Source of the DNA: Leptodontidium sp. MPI-SDFR-AT-0119
Taxonomy: Eukaryota; Ascomycota; Leotiomycetes; Helotiales; Leptodontidiaceae
Length of the DNA stretch: 64,000 bases
Direction of reading: 5' to 3'
Assembly: GCA_020726505.1 (NCBI GenBank)
Contig: JAHLEZ010000026.1
Coordinates: 186,001 to 250,000, forward strand
Shown here: piece after piece, positions 12,176-23,404 of the stretch
How positions within the stretch are numbered: position 1 is the stretch's first letter
Layout: every line of letters begins with the position of its first letter
Translations under genes and position numbers: made by a program
The notes under the pieces: model-generated
Seen by the model: the letters and a program-made list of their open reading frames with translations, nothing else
Database searches by the model: none
Told to the model about the DNA's origin: nothing

Positions 12176-14104
12176 TTAGACAATGCCGACAGTCTCAAGC
12201 TTCAACTCTCCATTTCTCCAGGCCGAGATTGCTTCGCCGTTCATATAGCCATATAAAAAACATGGGCATTGAAGTGAATAACCATTACGACCCTCTAATG
12301 GCCTCAAAATAAAAGGAGTTTTTCCACCTAGCAACACATAGAGTTTGTCACCAGTTTGCACCTGGCTCTTTCTCGATATGGCCCCAATTAGCCCAGTAGA
12401 AGTGATAAAGAGGTCGGAATTTGTGAGAATTGTTGCGAGTATGGGTTCCAGTCTTGCAAGAAATAGTTTTCGACGTTCAATTGGAGGCATTCGAGGTTCG
12501 AATTCGAATGGGATATCGTTATGGCCACGCCAGACTCTGTAGCGATTTGGCATTGTAATCGTATTTATCGTATCTTGGGAATGCCACTTGTATCCTTTGA
12601 AAAGGCTACCTACGAAGGCGTCATAAATTTTCGTGTTGTGGAGGGGCCTAATGCCAAAATGTTGGGATACCTGCTCTTCTAACAAAGTAGCGATCGGAGG
12701 TAGGTGGTTGGATAGGAAGTTGCGATCGAAGCCACGTTTAGGAGAGAGCCTTTTGTCAACAGTATCGATGTGCATTCCTTTCAGGAATAAGACAGAGTCT
12801 GACCCATCCAATCTCTCAATTGGATTTGGAAATTCCCCATCAACCACTATTGCCTTATCACAGAGGCTGTGTCCCCCGGATGCATATGGAGGATTCTCCC
12901 CTGGCCGTATACCATTTGCAAGAAGGAAGAATTTGCCATCGGCAGAGGAAATGCAAAGGTTCCGCAGATCGGGAACCCAAGACGGCAATTTTGCTGCGTC
13001 CGAATCTCTGCAGTAATTTATACAAAGCAAGAGAACGTCTAGAGACCGAGTTCTTTCAATCCTCTTCAACGACCAAGACTTGTAGACAGCTTCGGGTGAT
13101 TTTGAGTAATTAACCTCTATGTCGGCGCCATCCTCAGAAAGTAGACTCTTGATCGCATAGAGCCTATCTCGAGCATCCATTGCGCTCCTCTCTGATGTGG
13201 CAACGAGGATAGAAAACAAATTTGTGCGATCAACATCCAAAAGCGCCACGACCAGGATATCTAGAGTAGAATATGCCAATTCTTCCAGAAATCTAAGGTC
13301 CCCAACAGACCCTTTTGGTGAGACGAGCTGAGTTGATATCATTCTTGCTGCTCCTGCTAATGCCTCCCAACTTGTGTGCGCTCGACCACAACAAATAATA
13401 CCCCGTTTAGCCAGTGCAATTTCCTGAATAACCCAAAGTCGCTTAAACCAAGACCTTTTGGAGAGAGTATAGAGATAGGCCCAACAACTGGCGTCTAATG
13501 TGGGAGTAGAGGTGCGCGAATGCAAAACGGGCGACGTTATTAGATCGAGTTTGCTGAATAGATCTTCAACAAGTTTGAAACAGCCCTTGGTCGTCTCCAA
13601 GTTTCCTGGAGACAAGCAATCGAAGCCCCATGTGCCTGCATCAAATTCAACTGAATCATCCTCGGGTTCATAATAGTCTCCAAGCCAGACCAAAACACTA
13701 TCAGCTGACTTGTAAATCGAGCCCATCCGCTGTACCTGATAACTGCGCTCAACGTCGTTCCCTTGATCAATGCAGATGGCATCGATCCACAACACTCTCT
13801 TGTGAGCGAAGTCATTGCTCAGTTTGCGAAAGCTTCGAAGTGCGCGCTCCAGATTAATTGTGACTAGAAATGGCAGGCCGCAAAGCAGGATGGGTGACTT
13901 GATTGTTACATCACCCCATGCATACGAAAGAGCGTCGTACTTTGCGTTAGTGATATCGGTCGCCTCTAGTTCACATCTAATTTGGTCCTCATCAGACAGA
14001 GCAGGCTGTAGGGTGACCAGCCTGATGTCAGTTGATAGGTTGACTAACGGTTTATAGCGAAACTCGGAAGATACCGACTGTAATAGTATCTGGCGATCAG
14101 GCAT
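12176..14104 (-). CDS. HET-domain (heterokaryon incompatibility) protein
   Basis: The product is 642 residues from one uninterrupted exon. It carries the three HET blocks (PF06985): Y-D-A-L-S-Y-A-W-G-D near residue 57, L-W-I-D-A-I-C-I-D-Q with R-M-G-S-I-Y and V-L-V-W-L-G-D near 105-142, and W-V-I-Q-E-I-A-L-A near 222. The HET domain is a TIR-like effector that triggers cell death in non-self recognition. The C-terminal half has no recognised repeat; D-A-R-D-R-L-Y-A-I-K near 310 is common in HET proteins. The frame is intact, so the gene may be functional. Its target or partner cannot be told from sequence. Confidence 0.9.
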   Translation of the reverse strand: MPDRQILLQSVSSEFRYKPLVNLSTDIRLVTLQPALSDEDQIRCELEATDITNAKYDALSYAWGDVTIKSPILLCGLPFLVTINLERALRSFRKLSNDFAHKRVLWIDAICIDQGNDVERSYQVQRMGSIYKSADSVLVWLGDYYEPEDDSVEFDAGTWGFDCLSPGNLETTKGCFKLVEDLFSKLDLITSPVLHSRTSTPTLDASCWAYLYTLSKRSWFKRLWVIQEIALAKRGIICCGRAHTSWEALAGAARMISTQLVSPKGSVGDLRFLEELAYSTLDILVVALLDVDRTNLFSILVATSERSAMDARDRLYAIKSLLSEDGADIEVNYSKSPEAVYKSWSLKRIERTRSLDVLLLCINYCRDSDAAKLPSWVPDLRNLCISSADGKFFLLANGIRPGENPPYASGGHSLCDKAIVVDGEFPNPIERLDGSDSVLFLKGMHIDTVDKRLSPKRGFDRNFLSNHLPPIATLLEEQVSQHFGIRPLHNTKIYDAFVGSLFKGYKWHSQDTINTITMPNRYRVWRGHNDIPFEFEPRMPPIERRKLFLARLEPILATILTNSDLFITSTGLIGAISRKSQVQTGDKLYVLLGGKTPFILRPLEGRNGYSLQCPCFLYGYMNGEAISAWRNGELKLETVGIV

Positions 14105-14329
14105 AACGAGATCTTGAAATGAATTTATTCCATGTCGAGTTCCAATTGAGAATTACTAACCGTTGATAAGTATATTGAAGGAAGTAGCGGTGAGAAGAAG
14201 AGGCTTTGGGCGGCAGAAGCCTTACGAACATGGCTGCAGAAGTCCGTGCTGTCAGGCTGTCAGGCAGCCTGAACCCGGATCGTGAAAATTCATCAACTTC
14301 ATGCTTTACACTCTCAATTACTACTCTAA

Positions 14330-15690
14330 ATGGCCCCTCCAAGCACTCCCCCAATGTCAGCACGCAAGCTGGGTAAAGAGATCAAGACAAAACACAAAAA
14401 AGCTGTTCGCCGGCTATACAATTTCGCCAAATTCGGCCTCCAGCCTCTTCAGGGGTACTACTGTTTGGGAAGTAGTACCATAAGAAGGATTTTACAATAC
14501 GATAAGCCTGAAAGAGCTCGTCCTACACGCATCGACAGACTTCGAGAGTCTCTTACAACTTCGCAAGAGATACGAGATATCATTGAATACGTTTCGTAGA
14601 ACTACGTAACACGAGAGCTTAATTAGCGAAAACTACGAGACGAATTAAAGCTCACTTGCTCTCCTACTACACTCAAACGACGTTGCAACGAAGTAGGCTA
14701 CTTTTCTTGTGTCGAGTATCAAAAACCGTACCTTTCTTACGTTCAAGCCGACAAACGATGGCTCTGGGGAATCGCACATATGTTTTGGAGTCTCGTGGAG
14801 TAGAGGATGATATTGTGGTCTGACGAAGTTACATTTTAATTAGGTGCGAAGCACTGCAAGAAGAGATGTATACGAAACCGGCAAGAGAGGTGCCACCCGG
14901 ATTGTATACAATTTCAGATGTATCGGGGACATATGACACTTGTTCACTTCTTTGGTGCAATCGAGTATGGCTACAAGAGCTCTCTCATTCATATACATGG
15001 TTCAAGCAAGAATGGAGCCTTTAAGCAAACAGGTTATCTTGCTCAAGTACTTGAGCCTTGGATTTAGAGCTTTTTAGAGGCGTTCAAAATGATCTGTGGA
15101 ACCTCGCTATTTTATTTATGAAAGATAGTAACTGTGACGACCGGCACTGCCCAGAGCCTCATTTCCACCGGCTCCATTTAGTACTGCCCGATCGGGACGT
15201 ACCGAGATTACCATGGTGCTAGACAGACCGATCTCTTGTATATAGACTTCTTCTTTCCTTACTTTCTTTCCTCTGTAGTTGTAGATTCTAAGTTGATGCT
15301 TGGTATCGTCATATGTCTTGTGTTGATATGTGAGGCGTCAGTTACACGTGATTGCCGTCTTTCTAGGGCAAGCGTCACAGTAACGCTACACGCGACCACA
15401 AGTCTCTTACAAACCCTTGTGCTATCTGGCCTGCCTCTCATAGTATTCTTCTGTTTCCTCATCCCGCTATTTCACCGGATATGAATTCTATTTAGAAATG
15501 CTGGAGGCGCATCAAGCAAGCTATCTATAGGCGTCAAATACAACCTACGGACGAGGCTCAAATGATAGCGGTAGTGCACGATAAGTGGGACAAAATACTA
15601 CAGCAATGGATTGATGCTTTGATAGAGAACCAGAGTTACTGGGTATTAAAATTAGTCAAAAGACGTGGCTGGTCTACACCAAATCAATAG
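14330..15690 (+). pseudogene. Tc1/mariner-type DDE transposase, interrupted
   Basis: An open N-terminal part (14330-14599) is followed by stops and by homologous stretches in frame. I-L-W-S-D-E-V-T-F carries the first catalytic acid at about 14815-14840. H-P-D-C-I-Q-F-Q, V-H-F-F-G-A-I-E-Y-G-Y-K-S and Q-T-G-Y-L-A-Q-V-L-E-P follow. After the LTR, S-P-D-M-N-S-I-*-K-C-W marks the family SPDLNPIE block, where a stop replaces the third catalytic Glu. The tail D-K-W-D-K-I-L-Q-Q-W and R-R-G-W-S-T-P-N is the usual C-terminus. Inactive. Confidence 0.8.
15133..15379 (+). mobile_element. Solo LTR, family B (247 bp), well preserved
   Basis: Starts TGTGACGACCGGCACTGCCC and ends GCAAGCGTCACA, with TG...CA termini in a TGTGACG/CGTCACA inverted pair. 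The perfect 5-bp duplication GTAAC lies at 15128-15132 and 15380-15384. It is inserted inside the transposase relic, so it is younger than the Tc1 insertion. A TATA-like TGTATATAG occurs near 15237. Confidence 0.92.
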
Positions 15691-15735
15691 ATATTTTGAT
15701 GCCCTGAAAGCACGGACTTCTGCAACCATGTTCGT

Positions 15736-16114
15736 TAACGGCATTCCCATAGGGTCGCTCGCCTGGGAGATCCCCAAATCCCGCAAGCGAGCGGCGCGTG
15801 CAGGGGGGGGGGGGGGTTCTTACGCCAAACCCTCAACGATTGGACATTCAGCTTCACGAGGACGTTTGAAACATCAAACCTCCTTCAAAAAACATCACAA
15901 ACAGCGAGAACGAAATTTTTGGAATTGAGCAACGAAAGCCACATCTAGCAGCTCTCCTTTTGGCCAGTTGAGAAGCCTGAGCTTGTGCGCATTGCTCAGT
16001 GTGACATAGGCAGTATGGCGACACCGTGGCCTCAAGTGGCTGCATGGCTTAACTACCCCCGAGAGCATGCTGCATACCTCAGCGATTGCCTTAGGAAAGC
16101 ACTCGTCTGTATCG
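15736..16114. other. Intergenic, no feature recognised
   Basis: Includes a run of 12 G near 15805. A short forward frame through the G-run has no family resemblance. Confidence 0.5.
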
Positions 16115-16333
16115 ACAAATTTACAGCCAAATATTAAGGGTCCAAAAGAGTGATTGAATGCCTAAGGCCGTCGTACGAAGCTCTATAGTTCGTATGAAGT
16201 TGAGTATGCTAGTGCAGGCACCTGAAACTCTATGACAAAATATTGGAGCATTTTCAATATTCCACGAACCCAACTAGATTATAATGAAACCATAACTTGC
16301 AGACAAAGAAATTTCCAGCCACTAGCTGTGTTT
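16115..16333 (+). repeat. Direct repeat copy 2
   Basis: Partner of 11636-11859, about 4.5 kb away in the same orientation. The homology ends abruptly on both sides, suggesting a segmental duplication or an unrecognised non-coding repeat family. Confidence 0.85.
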
Positions 16334-16539
16334 CCTGGATGTTAAATTTCGGACGCTGAACCGTCACGGCCTGGACATATATCTGGAAGTTTGCATCCAT
16401 GACCAACGACAAGGCTCCTGTTGGTGGAACTGTGAGGTAATGCCGTGAGGTCTGGGATAACTTAACTTTCTGGGGAGGAGCAGTTAGAAACGATACGGAG
16501 TATACCGGACAAACACTGCGTCAAATATATATATCAATT

Positions 16540-18996
16540 TTACCCGCCTTCCATAGCACCATCGCTGTAGCCATTCAGTAGTCCTGTGTCTATTCCATTC
16601 ATTGGCCATGAGAAACCCATGGAATCCCATAGATCTTGGACCGCTTCACGTGAATCCGGGCCGAAGGATGTAAAACTAGGAATTTCTGCATAAGAGGACT
16701 GGCCACTATTTTAAAGAATTAGCAAATGATGTAGTGAATGAAGTTTAGTTATTACCTTGTGTAGATGGTCTTGAGATCTTTAATTAGGTGGTGGCTTGAT
16801 TTAAGCTTATATTTTGCAAAATTGAGATAATCTACTAGTTCTATAATTGGCACTATCTCTTTTGCTAGCTTTGCAAGTTCTGTGGACGGTTTTCTGAGAT
16901 GGCGGAGGAACAGTACTATACAATTTATAACAATGTAGAGACCGTTAAAGTAATTTATCTTGCTAATTAAGGTCCTACTAGTTAATTTCTTGATCGCGAG
17001 TATTGACTCGCGATTAGCTTCTTTATATATTCGGACACGCTGTGTAGAAGTCTCGTCGAGAAGATTCGAGCATGTAACAGAATAGAGGAGATAAGGCCGG
17101 GTGACTAGACTAATAGTGTGGTAGTAGCGCAAGTTTAGGTGACAGATCGCACAAATATTTGACGGCGCCGTCGGGCAATTAAGTCGGAGATAAGCCGGTA
17201 TAACAGCCCACTACTCATTTAAGCTCGTAAGTAGTGAACTTATAGGAGGGTTTGAAGTTTTTATTCCAGCTTTTGGCAGATATACTTAGCGTAAGGTCCG
17301 GCTAAGTAACCTACCGAGTTGTGCTGATGCTGTAGCGTAACCAGGAGGGCTATAGGGATTTAAGTCAAATTCTTATTGTGAGGCGGTTAGCGCTAAAAGA
17401 AGTAAGCCTCCCTAGAACAAGCTCACTGTTTCACTGGGCAATGACACTTAACATATACTCTCGTCGATCCCTGGCGGTAAACCTGAGCTACAAGTGAGAC
17501 TGTTTCGAGGTTATAAAGAGACTACCAAAGACGCTTCTTGCTCTTAATCTGAAAGGGGAGCTCGTCGCTCCACCGGGATTCATGAATGTGCAGACCGAGA
17601 GATTGTGCTATTCTGATCGCTGAGCTTATAGCAATCCAGGCAAGGTTAGGTTTTTTGGTTTCGATTCGAATGACAGATCGTCTATCCCAATCAGTACAGG
17701 ATCACAAATCTGCTTGATGACGTCTTACTAAGAGCATTAAAGCTTGAATAGTTTCCATGCTACTCTCTTCTAGTGCTAGATTACAATATCGGCATCCCTC
17801 CGCAAAATAGTTTTCATGCTCCTGGGATAGCGAAAATATCAAGTATAGGATTGCAAAACCGGCATTGGTAACAAGAAGGCGTCTGGCGTAGATATTTCCC
17901 ACATTGTTATAGAAACGCTCATACTGTAATATGTAGATAATGCCGTTAACCTCAGCAAAAAATTTCTTTGCCACTTCGACCAGCTCCAGCCAGGGGGGAA
18001 GGTCTTGAGGATAGATTGTTGGGACGGGACTATCAACCCCCCAGCTGTCAAAAGCTGTGCGGCGATGACGATGAAAAAGCTCGTTGGGTGTAGACGCAAG
18101 ACCTTCATTCAGTTTAAGAAAAAAAGCCGAATAACTAGAGCCATAATGGAAACCTATTGACTACAGTTATGGTGACGACCTATAGTCAGCTAGATCGGGG
18201 CCACTTACGGGAAATATGCATAGCATCGTCGAACATAACGCCATCGTCTATGATAGACAAGCAAGGCGAATCGGAGCTAGGAGGAGAAAGAGGCGATGTA
18301 GACAACAGGTCAACTGATATGTTTTGCGTCTCACACCTTGAGTCTTGGAACTGGTCCATTTCCCTCCGTGCATCCATTGGTCTAGCTTGCGGCAATTCGG
18401 TTTGCGCATCGTTTAACCTACTTTCTAGGTTAGCCTGCCTTGATGATCGCGCTCCCGGACATGGTGCAGCATCCTTTCCCCCAGTATATGCCTCCTCTTG
18501 ATTGAATTCGCCATCGATGTGTCCCCGCTCAATGGCACGCTCTTTAGCTTCTGTCAGACGTCTGGCGGTCTATTCCCTTTCGCCGTCACTTTGAGAGACT
18601 GCCGCATTATTCGCTCTTTCTAGAGACAACGGCTCATTCGCTTTCCTCGGTGGGTAGCTCGCCCGTTCTGTTTCTCTGCAGATAGCTCCTTCACGGCCCG
18701 GCGAAGGTGATTCGTTTTGAGAGAAACGCCCAGTAGGGAGTGTTGGAGAGCGGCTGTCATTAATTCAAACTGCTCCTTGGAGGTTTGGTATTGTGGACGG
18801 GATGTTTTTGTTTGGCTACTCGTACAAATTTTATCGTATTTCAAGCATTTTTCGCACGATCCGCCTTCTAGTTTATTGCACTGCGAAAGAAAGATCAGCT
18901 GCCCGATATCTCCCAGCCTACACACGGCAGACTTACCCTGACCTTACGCGTACGACAGTTGTCACAACTGAAGGTGGAACGTCGTCGTTGATCCAT
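16540..18996 (-). pseudogene. Zn(II)2Cys6 transcription factor with Fungal_trans region, decayed
   Basis: Exon 1 (18996-18937) codes for 20 residues ending C-D-N-C-R-T-R-K-V-R. A 56-bp GTAAGT...CAG intron (18936-18881) leads in phase to C-N-K-L-E-G-G-S-C-E-K-C-L-K-Y-D-K-I-C, which completes all six zinc ligands. Exon 2 has a one-base frameshift near 18650 and a TAG near 18567. A 55-bp intron (18213-18159, CTGAC branch) joins M-H-I-S-R to F-H-Y-G-S-S-Y-S. Exon 3 carries the Fungal_trans homology region (A-K-K-F-F-A-E-V-N-G, E-E-S-S-M-E-T-I-Q-A-L) and then stops, one at a conserved Trp (R-L-W-*-S-L-Y-N-L-E). It recovers L-R-Y-Y-H-T-I-S-L-V-T-R-P-Y-L-L. A 50-bp intron (16755-16706) gives a last exon ending G-A-M-E-G-G with TAA at 16540. 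Splice sites survive while several nonsense changes do not, so decay looks recent. Target genes unknown. Confidence 0.85.
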
Positions 18997-19725
18997 CGTG
19001 AGCTCCACGTGCTACGACGACGTGGTTACTATTGAAGGAGATGAAATTTGGTATCACGGAGGAAGAAGTCGAGCACCCCGCACACACGCTTAACCCCGCA
19101 AACCGCAAACTATCACAATCACACATTTGCCGAAAACTGTTGCCGGGCCCCACAAAGGCGGTGCCGTTTATGCATCGATAGCCCGCCTTGTGCAGCACTA
19201 CCGAAGCGCCTAGCCCCGAATCGAGACCCCAAATCGTCTTTGTAGTCCTTATGTGGCACCATTGAACAATCACTTCATCTGAATCATCCTGTAATTCTGC
19301 TGATAGACCAGGGAATAGCTATCTAAGATGGCCTTGACCTCCTAAATGCCATTAGCGTGTTGCATCCTCAGACAGTGAGCTCACAAGCTAGGGCATACTT
19401 CCAATTCAACCTTCCTGGGTGTTCAGTTTTAGGGCTCCTTCCTCATTGGACTGCACACAGTATTCCTTGCGCTAGGGCCTGGTGGGGCCGTTGTTTATTG
19501 GGATGAAAATTAGTTAATGGGGAAGTGCTGATGTTTGGTCCATAAAGTCTATTGTGCTGCTTTAAAAGTTTTCTCGGTCTAAACATTTGTGGGGCTGAGA
19601 AGGTGATTGATCGCTCAAGTAGAACGCCAATTTGATAATTGCAACAATCAAATGTTTATCTAGAAGGAAACTATAGTGGTTGACTAGATCATGAGGTAGA
19701 GAATGTTTTGCGGGACAGAGCCGCA
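18997..19725. other. Intergenic between the TF pseudogene and the dioxygenase
   Basis: Normal composition. Short frames near 19048-19273 lack recognisable features; the first 50 bp hold the former TF promoter. Confidence 0.5.
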
Positions 19726-21576
19726 TTAATTATGAACACCGGTTGAAACCGCGCTTGATTTGATGGCGAGCGCAGGCAAGTCATCAGTGGTGTTCTCAAA
19801 CTGTTCACGTACTTCTTTTGTCACACCATGCATATCGCACAAGTCTTTCCGTTCTGCAAAGGCCGCTGCTGGTACCCAACTCCCGTGAATGCCATTACGC
19901 AGTCGGAAAGGAAGCTCAATGATGGCAACTGGCCCAGCGGGTATATCAGCAGTATCGAGAATAAGGATACTTGACAGCATAGTATCACGCCTATTGGCAA
20001 CAGTAAGAACGAAACCGTCCCCCTCAGGTGCTGTATTTTGTTTGTATCAGCCTATGCCACATCGCAAGGTGTATGACAGGAATCAAGGTTTGTACTTACC
20101 GTCGGGAGTTCGGGGAACAAAAGCGACTTCGTGCAAGGCAGTGTCATCACCAGCGGACCAGTAAACATATTTCCCAGTATCAATATCGCACCTGGCGAGT
20201 GCGTTGTAACTTCCACCAGCCGGCGCGTTCTTCTTGTTTGGATCTGCCATGCTGAGAAAAAGGCTTTTGTATGGCTTCGTGGTATAGCGATCGTCGACCT
20301 TGGGCATTTCTCCATCGATAGCAATAAGCTCCTTCGGCTCTACGCGACCATCCGCCGCATTGGGGTCGAACCGCCAGCGGACATAGTGACTTGGTATCTT
20401 GCCGACGGGAGGCTTCGAACTCGGTGCGAGAGCCATGTCCTGACCAACTGGCGGAAAGAACCAAAACTGTATTCCTTGATCAGTGCAAATCCCTAGAATG
20501 GATCAAAGAAATAGAAGAGTACTGGAGGATGGAGGGCAAGAACAGACGCAATGTTTACCTTGTTCATGTAGGTTAACGGTGCGTCAAGGTATATACAACC
20601 ATCTTCGCCATCAAATGCATTCCCAGAATGACCGTAAAATGCGTTGTCGTAGTGAAACCATTTCACATCTTCCTGTTTGGGATTTCGACGAGGAAGAATG
20701 CCGAACATCAACGGTTTAGTTTCATCCCAAGCAAAATGTTTATGTCCTTCTTCCAACATGTCCAATGGAACGGCTGCCAGTGGTGGCAGGATGAACACGA
20801 TCCATTTGTCAGTGGCAGCCATATCGTGCATCATACCAACGTAAGGGGCGTTGAACCAGCATTCCTCAAGCTTCTTCCCGTCTTTGTCAAAGAGGTAGTA
20901 GACAACATCTGTAGTGGAATCACCTTTGGCTTCATATCCCATTGTAATCAGTTCGCCAGTGTGAGGATCGATTTTGGGATGGGCCGTATGTGTTGGAGCC
21001 CCATACTGACCATTGAAGTCGTAGAGACCTGCCATGTTTAATTAGTTCACGTTAGAAGATGGCTTCGCAGGCTGTCATACCCTTGGTCTCAAGACTGTCG
21101 GGATCCATAGCATAAGGACGAGAATCTTCTTTGAGTGCCAAAAGTTGATTTTCGAAGTAGATGATGTGTGTATTGGCTGTCGAGTGGACTCTATGCTTGA
21201 CACGAGGATCGTCGGTGTATCGATTGCGGTACTTGCCATAAATAGATTGACGAGCCGCCCGCTCAATAACAAACTTCTCGGTCCGCACAAACTTCTGCTT
21301 AAAGTCGGCGTGGCCGTCCTGAATACGAACGGCGTTGATACATCCATCTCCATTGATAAACACATCGTCCTCATAGAGGGGTGCCCATTGGGGATCTGGC
21401 ATGCATCTGTAGTAGGTTCCGTCAATCTGTTTTGGGATAGTGCCTCGAACGACACAATTGTAAACCTCTGCCTCGAAGCGGCATGGCTTTTCAGGGCCTT
21501 GGAAAAACCCGTTCGTCGGAAATCTGGTTTCCGGCTGAAATGTGAGCTTGTTCTCACACTCGGTAATGTTCGCCAT
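19726..21576 (-). CDS. Carotenoid-oxygenase family, CAO-1-like stilbene-cleaving dioxygenase
   Basis: The four-exon model gives 545 residues: 21576-21081, 21028-20559, 20466-20100 and 20030-19726. Introns of 52, 92 and 69 bp have GTATGA, GTAAAC and GTAAGT donors and agree in phase. Iron ligands are visible as His in T-A-H-P-K-I-D-P, M-M-H-D-M-A, G-H-S-G-N-A-F-D and G-I-H-G-S-W-V-P. The motif V-R-T-E-K-F-V-I-E-R-A-A-R with G-K-Y-R-N-R-Y-T-D is close to fungal resveratrol/piceatannol-cleaving oxygenases, which split the central double bond of stilbenes with O2. Cytosolic, no signal peptide. The chosen ATG (ACATAATGG) has good context; an upstream in-frame ATG at 21639 is possible. Next to it lie decayed decarboxylase and P450 genes, which suggests aromatic-compound use. 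Carotenoid or lignostilbene cleavage cannot be excluded. Confidence 0.87.
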
Positions 21577-21794
21577 TATGTATCGCGACGGTGTAAGTCG
21601 TAGTTGGCCTTTGAGTGCAATGTGTCGGGAGAATAACATCAATCCTGAAGTAGTCCACTGTATTTAAAGTTCGCCTTACACCTCGGAAAGCGGAAATCGT
21701 TGAATCCGGAAGGTAACCCTCCAATCGGCTGCGATTCTCCGCGCGGGTTCCGCTGGTAAAAAAGCAAATCATTAAGAAGCCGTTCTAGAGCCCC

Positions 21795-22389
21795 ACATCT
21801 CACTTCTGTCATGACAAACCACAGAAACGAACACTTAAATCGAGAACTGACGGCGACCTTCAATCGAAAGACTACACGTACAAATTGTTCGACGTATCTA
21901 TCTACTTTCATCCCCGTATTCCACAATCTCGGGACCTTGAGGACGTATATGGCACTAGAAAGCATCTTATTGGTGCTGGCGTGCAATGCCATCTTGATTT
22001 GTCCTGGAATATATACGCACTTTGCTCCTCAGGCAATAAATCAAATCCCAGTAGGTGCCTCCAATCTATACTAGATAGCTTCAGGCGTGTTGGACCGGTT
22101 TCCCAAGCTCAAGATTATCGCTGGTCATTTAGGAGAGAAGTATGTTTGCCCAATATCAATGTATCTGGCTAACCACAAGCAAATATTCCTTTCAACCTGT
22201 GGCGAGCATGCCACTGGTACAACAAAATTGAGAAGAAGCCATCTCGGCCTTCGATTCATGACTACTTGTGTTATTTTCGAATAACGTGTACATCACCACC
22301 TCGGGAAACTTTCCTACTAAGGATCCAAAGTTCTGCATTGGCAAGCTTGGAATTGAGAGATGTCTTTATTCTATTGGTGTTGAATTATA
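21795..22389 (+). pseudogene. Amidohydrolase-family aromatic acid decarboxylase (2,3-dihydroxybenzoate/gamma-resorcylate type), fragment
   Basis: Three reading frames carry successive pieces. First comes D-V-S-I-Y-F-H-P-R-I-P near 21885, with a metal-site His after a strand. Then I-A-S-G-V-L-D-R-F-P-K-L-K-I-I-A-G-H-L-G-E (about 22076-22138), the family hallmark around a catalytic His. Last are N-N-V-Y-I-T-T-S-G-N-F and L-G-I-E-R-C-L-Y-S-I-G near 22281-22380. The N-terminal metal-binding strand and the end are missing, and frames shift at least twice. Full-length relatives are about 320-340 residues and decarboxylate hydroxybenzoates non-oxidatively. It is divergent from, and next to, the stilbene dioxygenase, so the two may once have worked on one phenolic route (inference). 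Confidence 0.75.
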
Positions 22390-23404
22390 AGTAAATTATG
22401 TCCATATCATAATGCTGAAAAACTTTACTTTGTATTTATAAAACGAAATACACTGATGACCTGAGTTGATTTCTGTGAGTGAATAAAATTTGGCTTGATG
22501 TCGGCTTGGGCCTTCAAGGCTTATTCCTTGTGTCATTCGCCTTGACATATAGCGGCCCAGTTTCGGAAACCGATAGTATACCTTATTTGTCACTTTTTCC
22601 TCCTTTGCGCAGTCCCATTTCTTCATTAGAAGCCAGCAGCATTTGTTGTGACTTTTACTATAAGTCGAGTGTACAAGGTGCGGTGACTACTGAGAGTTCA
22701 TGTATTCGTTGCCACCTGGGGACTTCAATTGCTACCAAGTTGTTCTGGTCTGCTGTATATGGATGGTACCTCAGATATTTAATATGGCAGCTTGAAACTT
22801 CCAATGAAGCAAAACCAAACTCTAATAAACGGCACAGTGTAATTCTTTTGAAGGAAGACCCTACCTGGGAATCATAAGGTCTTCCACTCTACTTATACCC
22901 AACTTGACTTCACAAATCTAAGAATGATAGATTTTGCTAGGGGCATGTAAGATATGGATTGTAAATTGCGGCCCTAAAGAGTCAAGAAAATTATGCCAGC
23001 AAGCTGAGAACCATTGGGTGCGTGAAGAGCTCAAATTTCATTGATATTTAACTAAGCTGAGAGAATAGGTCTGTCTGCAATAGAAACTACGCCATGTTGA
23101 GTATTTGCAGAGGAATTATCCAAAACCCGGTCACATAGATGTGCTGCTGAGAGTCTCGTGAGAGTCAACGTTCTCTACTTGGTTTCCTGGGTGGAATGAA
23201 CCCTTCGACCGCTTACGCATTCGTACAGCAAAGTTGGATTGGTAGACGAACCACGCGCACGCGAGTACCCAAGGATCTTCAATATCGCAGATGTCGATAT
23301 CAAAATCTCTAAAAAAATGTCGGAACCAACTATAAAAAGGGATTAGCTACATCATAAATGGGCTTTGTTAACACTAAGCCCTCTGTAGCAGATCTAGAAG
23401 AAAG
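22390..23404. other. Intergenic, no supported gene
   Basis: A 132-codon forward frame at 22479-22877 has no domain, odd composition and no splice logic, so it is left out. Confidence 0.5.

Larger units (their letters stand above)
14224..15735 (+). mobile_element. Tc1/mariner-type transposon relic with a nested solo LTR
   Basis: Inverted repeats of about 32 bp bound it. The left has ACGAACATGGCTGCAGAAGT from 14224, and the right is the reverse complement ending at 15735, with one mismatch (G/A) in the core. The flanking dinucleotides are TT and TA, so a TA target is plausible but damaged. It holds a transposase relic and, at 15133-15379, a solo LTR. Without the LTR the element is about 1.26 kb. 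Confidence 0.72.

Noticed and set aside
20390..20576. Short forward frames within the dioxygenase gene
   Set aside because: They cross an intron of the minus-strand gene and have no support.
22479..22877. 132-codon forward frame
   Set aside because: No domain, no splice support and an unusual composition; likely chance.
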